A stretch of DNA of 36,475 nt, from NCBI GenBank assembly GCA_020650975.1, contig JAIPMN010000140.1, positions 4,892-41,366 of the forward strand, read 5' to 3'. Shown here piece after piece: positions 10,701 to 22,700 of this stretch. The position numbers and the translations under genes were made by a program. How positions within the stretch are numbered: position 1 is the first letter of the stretch; each line of letters opens with the position of its first letter. The notes beneath the pieces were generated by a model that was given only the letters and a program-made list of their open reading frames with translations, did no database searches and had not been told where the DNA came from. Source of the stretch: Apostichopus californicus (lineage: Eukaryota > Echinodermata > Holothuroidea > Aspidochirotida > Stichopodidae).

Positions 10701-13700
10701 GATATATAGGATCTAACCGGATATATTCTTTTCAACTAGAAATTACTCAATGATGACAATATGCCTTGTATTTCACGGTATATTAATTGATTTGTATTTA
10801 ACTACGCCGTGTGGTAAAGGATATAATATGATAAAGTGTTCTCTAGTATTCGCTTTCCTTCAACTTTAACATATGTTCTTTGGTTTTTGAGCTCTTAATA
10901 ATAATAATAATATCGTTCCTATATTAATGACTATGCACTTAACCCAAATGGATACCCATTGTAAAGGATCAATGTATGTATGTATTTTTGATCCTCCTGT
11001 AAGCAGGAACTCCCGAAGAAACCTCATTGACTTATCATTGTCTCAAGCTGACCGAAGTCAGTCTCTTACATTCATATTTAACGTCCATGATTATGAATTG
11101 TCAATTGTCAACAACTCTGTAACTGGACGACATACATTAATCTTGGAGAGACTCGAACCGGGGACCTTATGATTAATGTTACAAAGAAAATTGCTCCTCC
11201 TTATTTATCAACAATAACAGCGAATGCACGAGAGTATGTGAATTCAAATGTGTCGATGTATCATTGATCAATACGAATGTTTTCGGCAATAATTTATGGG
11301 TAACTCTTCGTTTTGATACCTCATAGGGACAAGAGGCGGTGGTGTGCGGAAGACGTTGGAAAGCGAGTGACTCTTGTGAAGCAGCCAGACCATTTGATGG
11401 ATGCTTGGAAAACGAGGAAAACAAGGAAGAAGCAGCAAGACTGTGCAGTATAATTACTGATGCATCAGGTAAACAGTACTAAACTGTGTTCATACACGGT
11501 AAAGGTTCATACACGGTAATACACGGTTCATACACGGTTAAGTTTTAAACCATGCACTATTTAGTTTCTGAAGGGCTAACGAATGAGTGGTATTCCGGGA
11601 GCATCATTTTCAATAGAATCTCTGATTATACTAATATTAATAAGTGAAGGTTTATAGTCTTGTTCAAGGGCCTAGGCCATATCACACGACTTTACAACAC
11701 TTAAACCCTGGTCCTTGTGAATAGCGATAAAGTGCCTTGCCCCATGACACAATGTAATGATCTGGCCAGGACTCGAACCTGCAAACCTTAGATCACAAGT
11801 CCATTGCCTAAACTGATTGACCACAACGCTTTGTGATGTGAGTTGTAATGCGATATTGTATTTATCAACTATAAGTTTCTTCATTAATGAACACCTGCCG
11901 AAAGGTTTTTATATATTTCATCCAGACATTTGCTGATAGATCGAGATCAACAATGTTTGTAAATTGTTGATGTATGTGTAAAAGGAAGGGCTACATGTAA
12001 ATAACTCATGACATATCATTTAAAAAATAAAAAACGGCGGTTTGTACCATTTAACTGCTATTGCGTGCTTAAAAACATGAATATCACGTAGCTCAAGGGT
12101 GGGCAACTTACGGCCCGCGGGCCACATGCGGCCCGCCAGTGATTTTTGCGGCCCGTGAGATGTCTCAAGAAAAAGAAAAAAATCAATCTATTTTACATCA
12201 TCACAAAAAACAAGCTAGCTGCTTAGAATTTGTCGGCACTAATGATGCTGTCAGGTAGGTCTATTATCCCCATTAATTATCAACTACTGTATTGACATTA
12301 TGTTTTCTGTGAATACAGATTAAGTACACACACCTATTGCTTGAAAGTCTTCGGAACCAAAGGTTTTAAATCAACAGCAGGTCGTTGGTTAGTTGCGGCA
12401 CATTCAAATTTTCACCCCTTATATCTGGCCCATTCATTCAAAAAGGTTGCCCACCCCTGACGTAGCTGAGAAAGATTTGCCTCTGAAATATTATTCACCC
12501 ATGGCGTGTTGTTAACATATCATCATCTAGGTCCTTTTGGTGACTGCGCAGGACGAGTTGACCTTCAATCGATTGAAAGAAGTTGCCAGTATGATCTTTG
12601 TTCCAATCTCCCAGATGCATCACTCCTTTGTGATCATCTTGAACACTTGACCAGTGTTTGTGGTAAAGAAGAACCTTTCGCGCAATCCGCAAATTGGCGG
12701 GAATATGTTCCAACTTGTGGTGAGTGATAGTTTCCCTCCTTGCGACTTTTATGTCTATTTTGGAATAAATTTGTTTGGGAGAGCCAATTCAGTAGCCTAG
12801 TTAATATTTATATATGCAGAATAGTGGCAAAATTTCATCTACGTTTAATGTGTTGGAGATTCCATATTCCACTCAATATTTCGTAAACGGAGCAAACGAA
12901 TTTTCTCGTAAGATGTACAGATGGGTTTTTTTATGTCTAAAAATTAATTCGTTCTTTGTTATCAGGCCTGATTCTAGTAACCACATTTACATATGAACTT
13001 CATGCCGTGCATTGGAAGCAGCGATTTACATGATTGGTATACAGGAACTGAAGATGTCGATAGCCGTTGCTCGCCACGTCTTCTTTAAAGCTTGATCACT
13101 TATTTATTTGTGATGAATTTCAAAATAAGGGAATAAAAAGTCTTATTGTACACCAGTCATGATCTTCACCCCATCATTGTCGACTATGAATTTGAACACA
13201 TGACTTTCATAGTAACGAAATCGTCATTAGCAGAAATTAAACCATTTGTGCCCTCTTTCGCACTTTTTCATCGCCATTCAAGAGTATGGTTGTCCGAGTA
13301 ACACGGTATACAAATCTTGTGGAGATGCTCTTCAGGAGACGTGTGCGTCAACAATTCGTCAAGGGTTTGATGCTGTTCTTCCCTGTGTTGAAACATGCGA
13401 ATGTGACTCAGGTGAAGTGCTGGCTAATGGAGATTGTATTCCTCAAAACGAGTGTGGATGCATCACGGACGACGGTGGGTATATCGAAGTAAGTTAAGGG
13501 GGATTGTTTCAATCATAAACATAATGTTATAAATTCGAAAGTGTCATTAAAGAAATCTTGATTGACTTTTCTGACATGAATATTGTTCTCCATTAAAATG
13601 ATTGCAAGATGAATAACCAACCAAAACTCAATTATTGATCTCTGATTAGTTCAAAACTTTTCATATATCCTCCCGTTAATTCCGTCTTGCTAGCCATCAT

Positions 13701-16700
13701 CGTAATATTGGTGTCCAAACGTTTATCGTCATCATCCATCATCCATAATTGATTTCATATTACATATAGAACGGGGAGTCATATCAGACCTCGAACTGTG
13801 CATTACGATGTTTGTGCAACTCCGGGCAACTTGAGTGTGCAACGATAAGCTGTGACGTCAACGCGGTATGCATATCCAAAAATGGAGTCTACCAATGCTA
13901 TTGTGCAGATGGTTATGAAGGAAATGGTATCACATGTGAGACAGAAGGTAATGCCGCAATGTCAACCTCAACTGAGTAGGCCAAATCTTGCCAAATGTGT
14001 ACACTGTTTACATTTATTTGTAATGGTAACTGCTATTATCAAAGCTATGTGAATGGCAAGATAAAGTAGTAATGTACGTAATTCGTCACGAATTTGAAGG
14101 TCTTATTAGGTCATACAAGATAGTAGTAGTATGAAATAATAATAGAAAAAAAACTACAACATTTGCCCTATTTGTCCTGTGTGGCTCTTTTTATGAAGAA
14201 GCAGTGGAGGCAATGGATTGTATAAGGATGAAAAAAGGGACTTTGTCGACAAACTTTTCAGTTATATTCATTATACTTAATTTTAATAAATTAACAATTT
14301 ACGTCTATTAACTCGAAGAGTGAATATTATTTTGTTTCTCTTTTCCCTCCTTACAATGCTCACTAGCTATAAACAAAGTAAACAGGCCTAGAAATAAATA
14401 CACAGTACTGTAACCTGGGCGAAGAATAATGAATGGCATGTAATTATCTGTTTTCTTGTAATTGTGTCACCAATGTTGGCCAGTGCCAACTTTCGAAATG
14501 TGCTAATGTATATTAAGTAGGAGACTTACTTATAAAGAGCAGCAACTTCATTTCGGGTAATCAAGGAATTAACACGAGTTGCGAATATATTCTCTCCTTT
14601 ACAGCATTTTGCAGTTGCTCGATCTGGGGAGGTCTTCATCTGTTGTCATTCGATGGACTCAAATTTGATCACTATGGGGAATGCGAATATACATTAGTGT
14701 CACCACACAGTATAGGTATCAGTGGCTACCCCAATTTTGAACTCAAAGGCAAAATTGCCAAGAACTCACCTCTAGAAGCTGTTTCATTCATGAGAGAGGT
14801 AACGCTCAAGTACCAAGGATCGACTTACCAATTAAAACAAGAGGGTGTTGTGCTAGTAAACGGCGAAAGAGTACGTCCTCCATATTCTCACAACAAGGGA
14901 GTTTACATCAGCCAAATACTTGGGCACACGGTGAGTATGCGGGTATTCTAATTAAAATACATACATGTAGTAGAAATAGTAAATCATTGAAGCGAAAACA
15001 TGGCGGAGTAATTACGGCAACTGATGGATATTATTAATCATAGACTGTGGCAATTTTACATATAACATATTTTATACTTTATATTATTTTTTCAAGGTTG
15101 ATCCGTAGTGCAGTATTCGAAGATGGTTTTCAACATCAACCTTCAGGCAAACGAATACCATCCGTTCTGATGAAGGATAACTTATTTCAACGACCTCTTT
15201 TCTTTTCTTTTCATTTTTCTTACTGTCTTGTGAAACTCTGGAAACGTTTCCGGCTACTTTTTTTTCGTGCAGTAATTTGCTTCTGCTACTCACTCTAAAT
15301 ATCTGTTCAAATACTTGATTCGGCTAATTCTCCAAATTGATACACAAACCAAGTTAAATATTTGATATATGTCTGATAATAAGCGAATTGAGTTAGCCAG
15401 GTGATGACGTTGGTATGCTGTTTTGAAAGAATGGTACAGTATCAAACACTTTTGTCCCCCTCTTCTTACTATCTAGATATTCAACACAAACTTCGGACTG
15501 AGAGTGATTTGGGATAATAGCCAGAGTGTTGACGTAAAACTTAACAGGACTATCTATTTTAACAACACTAAAGGCCTCTGCGGAACCTGCAATGATAACC
15601 CATTTGATGATTTCGAGATGAAAGACGGCGTCTTGGTAAGAAATAATAACCACATGTAATCGCTTTCATTGTTTGGTACATCCTTATGCCTAAAGGAAAT
15701 ATTTTTACTTGATATCCTGTGTACGTGAATACATACAATTGTAGTGTACCGAGGTTATTAATTTGTGGTATGTAAGATAAAGTAGGGTATTGAAAAACAA
15801 ATAACAATTCATGATGTTGACATTCAAGGTTCGTGTTCCGCCGAAGAAAAGCAAACGAACGTTTCAATGACTTTCCATTTAATACGGGTAGCATTGACAA
15901 CATTTGTATTTCTATTTCAGATCTATTTTACCATTATAGTCGTTGTGTGATCCAGATTGATCATTTCAAATAACTATCATAAAACTCACAACAAACGTTA
16001 TCTATTCATCTGATTTCGAGCTCGGCATTTATTGTAAATGTAATTTTTACTGTCACATCGCAACTTTATTTTTTTGGAAAGAAAAGTTCACTCCTTCCTT
16101 TCCGTAACTTTTATTAGACTAACGATGATTTGGAATTTGGAGCGAGTTGGAAAACTGGCCTGGGAATATGTTTTGATGCAACAGAAGAATTCTTGTGTCC
16201 ATATGGTGATGCAGCTAGTACGTTAGCTCGAAACCTCTGTAACGCGATTATCGATCCAATGGGTAGGTTTTATAATTTATAATTAATCAAAGTGTATGCT
16301 GATCACAGTGAGCATCACTCCCGAACAACTTAAAGCGCATAGCAATATTCGTGATCTTTTATCACTTTGAATAAGTCCCTTAATATTCACATTCAATAAA
16401 ATATCCCAAAAAAATGCAACCTTGCTGTTTCACCACTTGACATCTCCCAATAAATATTTTCAGGCCCTATAACATTTGTACATTTCAATACTAGTGCTTT
16501 TGACAGTGTATATAGAGTTTGTTAATGTTTTCTCTCTTTGAAATATTTTAATAGATATTTTGATTTTCACACATTTTGTGAAGTCAACGTTTATTTGTGC
16601 TTTGTCAAGCCTTTGAGATTTCTTGTCTGTTCTTACTTTTCCCCGAGCGATACTTAGGAACTGAAGTAATTATGCAGGTAACGTAGTGTATGGTATCACC

Positions 16701-19700
16701 ACAGTATGAAGGAATCAATATAACTTGTAGTTTGTGTCCACTTCGAACAAAATAATTGTAGATTGTCACTGTGGTCAATGTCAATGGTGGCTAATAAAAT
16801 GTTTCAAACTTGCACTTTCTGAAATGAAAGTATCTTACAAATGAAGTGAAAATAGTGTTGGCATATATAAGAAATGATTTATTTGTACATACATTGAAAT
16901 CTTCAGCGCTTTTGAGAGGGCGCTGTCAGAGCCTTAGATAGCCTATGGCTGTGCCACCTAATGCGCGAGACATTTCCTGTTGACAGATCTCAAAACGTCT
17001 GGTATGGCGATGTAACATTCCACAATCTATGCGTTAGTTGTGAAAATATGTTTGATAATATTTTGCCAATAGCAGGGGTTTTCTGCCCGACGGCGACGAC
17101 AGAACGACCGACGAACACATGCATAGAGTTTTGCCCTCGTTAAAGATGACGATGACAAAACAAAAAATGAAAATATGAAGAAAAAAAAAACAATTGTCAA
17201 CTTAAGTGTAGCTCGACCGCGCAGCCGGACTAGTCCACAGGCAGGACCCCGCGCATTTCCGGGCTCGCCACTCCCCGACCGAAGCCGAGGCGTTTGGTAT
17301 GGCGATGTAACATTCCAAAATCTATGCGCTGGTTGTGAAAATTTGTTTGATAATATCTTGTCTGTAATAATTGCGATGAGAATTGCAGGTATAAGTCCAT
17401 TACATTCGTTGAATACAGTTTTACTGACGCTCAAACGTTGTGCCGACGTGATTGAAAATACCTGAAAAAAGCTTTCTGATTGGTTGATGACCAGATTTTT
17501 ATAAATTAGCATTACGTTGCTTTAATTTGCTATTTATGAGTGATAAAAATGTTAGTTCGAATATGTCACAATATGCATGTATAAGGGAATGTGATGGTAG
17601 TTTTCACAGAAGTGTCCGCCACAGAGATTCCTTAAAGGAATTCTCAATGACTTTAGAGACTGTAGCATGTCAATTTTGCCAGAACTAGGAAGGACAGATT
17701 TGACAGCGTCCTCTGTTGATCCCATTGGTAAATTCCAAGTCCTCAGTTTATAATTAAAAACTCGACACTCAATCCATGTTCAACATCAACTAAATTAGTT
17801 AATATTATGATTAATGAATAGCAAATCCTCCTTCCTTTCTATACCTAGTGTATCAACTTTATATACTCCATCCATGTCTTCAATCACCTACACACGTCGC
17901 ATTTACATACTAACTTACTATCAATTAACTTTTTGCATTTCCATGACAGGTTTATTTGAGGTATGCCATGACTACGTGGATCCCGCAGTCTACTACGAAA
18001 CTTGTGTATATGACGTCTGCTCTCAGGAGAGTCCTGCTTTTCTCTGTAGCAACATGGAGCGATACGCGCAGTCGTGTATTCTAGCAGGAGTAGATATCAG
18101 TCACTGGTGGATTGACAGGCCTGAATGTGAACCAGGTGATAGCATAATATCCTATCGTAAAGTTCCATTGAAAAAGTTCTACATGTCTTTTGTCTTGCAC
18201 GACTTTCCCCACATGTAGGAGATGATCTCACGTTTAGATTCACTAATGAATCTCAAGGAAGAACTCGTATTAATCACCCTTGCGCATATTTCACATGAGA
18301 CATACCTTATCTTAACAGAGTGCGAGGGAGGTGCAATTTACGAGATTCAGTCGGAAGGATGCCAAGAGACATGTGCGTTTCCGGAAGGTGATCCGAACTG
18401 CAAGATTGAGGCCATGGCATCATGTACGTGTCCAGAAGGGCAATATCTTGAAGGTGAATCTTGTGTAAATGAGTGTACTGGATGTTTCTTGGAAGATGGT
18501 CAGTATATAATGGTAAGTTGGTGAGTGTGAGATAGGTTTGAATACGTTCAGAGTATGTAAAGTAAAAAAGTAAGTAAAGTAAAGTTAAGTAAAGTAAAAT
18601 TGATTGATATTCATCATAAAATGACAATATAATAAAATGGACTACAGCATCTCAAAAATAGGTTAAAAAAAAGTTATCTATGTATCATACAATTCAAGGT
18701 CTTAATACTTCTAGGTAAAAAGGTCGCCTAAACCGTTCTGTCCGCATACGTGGGATCGTGTAAAATCTACGTGGTTTCATGTAAAAATCAAAGAGAGGGT
18801 AATCGGAATCCTCGACTATAGAAGAAGCACACTGACATATTATACGATCAATAAAATCATCCGTGATGGTAGAATACAACTTGATAGATTTATTCAAGTA
18901 GTCTAATTGTCCTTTAGAACAGGATGATAACCAAACTGGTCCACAGTACACAAGGAAGGACAACACCATTGTCTGAAAAAGCCAAAGCTGCTTATCAAAA
19001 TCTAAGCCAAAGCCGGCGAGCCTACGAATACAATATAATCTCTGTTTAGCTTTTGATGCCATATTGTTCACGTGGGTAATCCAAGTAAGCGAGCTGCTGA
19101 AGGTTAATCCAAGATATTTAAAATCTGATACAACCTCAATCAAATTATTGTCACTGTACAATGGGGCATGACTTTGCACTGCACGAAAATCAACAATCAT
19201 TTCCTTGGTTTTCTTACCATTAATAAGCATATAATTATCCTTGCACCAATTCACAGTATACTCTATGGCTATGTATAAGTTGCATTGTATCTTTATGCAG
19301 TTGATATGACGTGACAATAAGTTAGATGATATGGTGCGCATTGTAGAAGTATTGTCTAGAAAGATTGATTGATTTTTAACTGTTTCGGCTTCTAGAGTGG
19401 TGATCAAGCTGTTAATGCAGATTGCACCGAGGTTTGCAGTTGTCAAGATCAACTCTTGGAATGTTTACCGATGTCCTGCAGTGAATTTGCATCTTGCACT
19501 TTACGTTCTGGCATGAGGGACTGTTTCTGCGATACGGGATATGAAGGAAACGGACAAGAATGTGAAATCGGTGAGTTAATTACTCTACAGGGTGATGTTA
19601 ACTTTGTTCCGAGAGAGCGCGAGGCCTTCATAATTGCATTTAAATACTGGATGCCACAATTATAAAAAAAACACACTGCACAGAATGTCGACGTTTAACA

Positions 19701-22700
19701 AAAAACATTCATTGCGGTGAATTACCACAGCGTCTCTGAGAAGTACTCCACAGTTCACTGCATGGTGTTTACTTCAATTTCCATCTCAACTAACAGGTGG
19801 TTGCTCTTGTTCAGTCTGGGGTGGATCGCACGTTAGTACCTTCGATGGAGCTGTTTTGTCCATGAGCGGAGAGTGTGACTACCTCTTAGTGACAGGAAAA
19901 GACACGGACGCGATGTATGACTACAATATAATCGTCACAAATGTAAAAGATTTCCCTTCATCGAATGTATCATTTGCTCGCGCAGTGCGGCTGGAAGTGA
20001 ATGAGACGAGGTACGAAGTTCTCAGTGGAGGAATCCTATTCGTGAATGGAGTACAGAAAACTGTTCCGTTTCAAAGTGGTTTTGCAACAATATATGCAAT
20101 ATTTCCTAACCGCATAGTAAGTGTCAATTTTTTTTCCGTACTTCCTTCCTTCTCATGCGTAGATCAGCCTCATTTCGTTTTCGGTTGCTTATGAAAATTT
20201 ACTTGACTGTCCCCCAGAATAAGTAACTCATTAGAAAATTAAATTTTATAGATAAGAGCAGCCCTCGAAATTGTGACTTCTGTTAGGAAAAATCAATTTC
20301 TAACAGTAAAACTTATTGCGTCACTAAATATCTGCAATAATATTGTCTTTACAAAATGAAGTAATGTCATCATGTTAATGGCCACTAATTTATCATTTCT
20401 TTGGCAATGACATCCATCCCCCTATCGAAATTTTACGACAATTTTCCAAACTAATGCGAAAATTGACACCTGATATCCTTTTTTGAAATTTAATACAATG
20501 CATGTCCGAAAACAGGATGTTCATTACTTTACAATTTTATGTGATAAAGGAGTATAATTTATGTCAGTCATATTGTTCTCGAAGCAGTTCCATCATTCAA
20601 ACTGCTACTGCATATGACTAAATATTCTAACTTGATTAATTTTCCCAGGTCATGGACACCATGTTTGGGGTTTCGGTTATGCTGCAAACGCCTTTCACTG
20701 TGGAAGTTAAAGTTTCTGGTGATCACTTTGATAAAACAGCAGGTCTTTGTGGAACTTGTAATGGTGACGTAACCGACGACTTTTACACAAAAACAGGTGT
20801 CGTTGTAAGTTCTTTATATGAACCTACTCCAAGTAAACATTTAGTTTATCATTTCTAATATTATTTAACCTTACGAATTAGACACTGCCTTAACAATTTC
20901 GGAGACAACATATTTCATACTGCAACCTGTATACGTTATGATAAGTGGCCTAGCACCGGTAGTCGGCTTCAGTGGATTAATAGTTATTTTGTTGTTACTT
21001 GACACCGAGCCTCGGGCTACCACACTGTCCTCACAGGTCCAGACACGCCACTGATTTAATGTTACAACTAGTACACTTTTATTTTTGTAGACTGCTGATG
21101 CACAACAATTTCGAAACGCTTGGATTGTCGACCGAGAAACTTGCAACAACGCGTTCGAACCATCGGACTGCACGGTCAGCTCCAACGAAGAGAATGAAGC
21201 TATACAAATGTGTAACATTTTGACTTTAGCGACGGGTGAGCGCCAATGTATAGGAAAAGTATACTCTTTATAAGTTTGCTCACTAAAGAGGCTTAAATTG
21301 AAAACCAGCATGTGAAAAACGTTAGCATTAAAAGCAATGAAATTAAAAACATAACTCTTACTCTAATCAATGTTTAACTTTATTACAGGGCCATTTTCTC
21401 ACTGCCATGAATACGTGGATCCATCACCATACTTTACCAGCTGCGTTACTGACGTCTGCTCGACTTGGAATAAAGCAAATCTATTATGTAACAACCTGCA
21501 GACGTATGCACAAATTTGCAGACAAACTGGTGGTTCACTCCTAGGAGATTGGAGAAGTCAAACCGATTATTGCGGTAGGATTCTCCATGATAGAAAACAT
21601 TGTAGTTTGATAATCTTGTTTTTTCTTTACATGGAGTTCAACCATGGCTTCTCATGCCCCTTGGAAGTGTCCCCGAAGCAGACTACAAACCTTATCAAAC
21701 TGTCAGTCAGAGTTTGAAAAGTTTCGTTCTTTGTAATGATGAGCAAGCATTTTAATGTTCATGCATTAAAAAAAACGTGTGAAATCTTTGTTTAAACTGC
21801 AAATCCTTTAGAAAGACTCGATCTATCATACATGCTTGTGTTTTCCTTTGTTTTATTTGGTTAGTAATCTATCCATCCCTTAGTGGATAAATATGAACAT
21901 TTTGAAAGGTTGAAAATAAAAACCCCAAAAGGTAAGCGAGAATTTTTGAGTGGTCTTTACGACAATAATCATATTCATATCCTCACCCGTCTTTATGTCT
22001 TTATTACTAGATTCTTTCTGTCTCAGTGGACTGAATTATGAACCATGTACCAGTACTTGTCAACCATCATGCAGTGAAACTGCTTTACCATGTCTTTTCA
22101 ATTGCGAAGAAATGTGTGGATGCTCTAACGAATATGTTGTGGATGAGGCAACATGTGTTTTACGAGAAGAATGTGGTTGTGTCTTACCAGACGGTGGTTA
22201 CTTACAGGTATTTTATAAACTTAAAGGTACAAGTAAGTCTGAGAAAAATAAAACACAAGCGTACCATATTGATCACCGGCTTCATATATACTTGTTCCGT
22301 CGTTCAGATTTGTTGGCTCTAAGAAGTCATACTTTATCAAAATCTAGATTCACACGTGCATATTTCTTTCATCTCGCAGGTACCTTTGTCACTAATGAGT
22401 AACGTGTGAGTAACGCAATGAACTCAACTTATCTTAGAGTATTGCTAACGATTTACAGGTGTCATGTTAACTTGTTTTTGGCGATGCCGCAACTTTTCTG
22501 TTTCTTTTTCAACAATTCAATCAATTTTGAATGACTCAACTCACACTGAAAATTATGTTAGGAATGACGTATTAGAGAAGGACACGCGTTGTAGTACGGG
22601 TACAACAGCATAGCATGAGTTCAACAGCGTGAGTATGTGTACAACAACATGAGTATGAGTACAACAGCATGAGTGCGAGTACGCGTTATATTCAGCTTGA

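Noticed and set aside
11749..11829. Functional tRNA gene on the minus strand
   Set aside because: A and B boxes are present, but the downstream body is a SINE and no clean acceptor or anticodon stem was found.
17027..17512. 161-codon minus-strand open frame
   Set aside because: Arg/Ser/Phe-rich with no domain; it runs through the 70-bp repeats and GC-rich block and is explained by repeat composition.
19379..19452. N-terminal part of the 252-codon minus-strand frame that covers the LINE
   Set aside because: These residues are the antisense of exon 20; the reverse transcriptase similarity begins only after the exon border.
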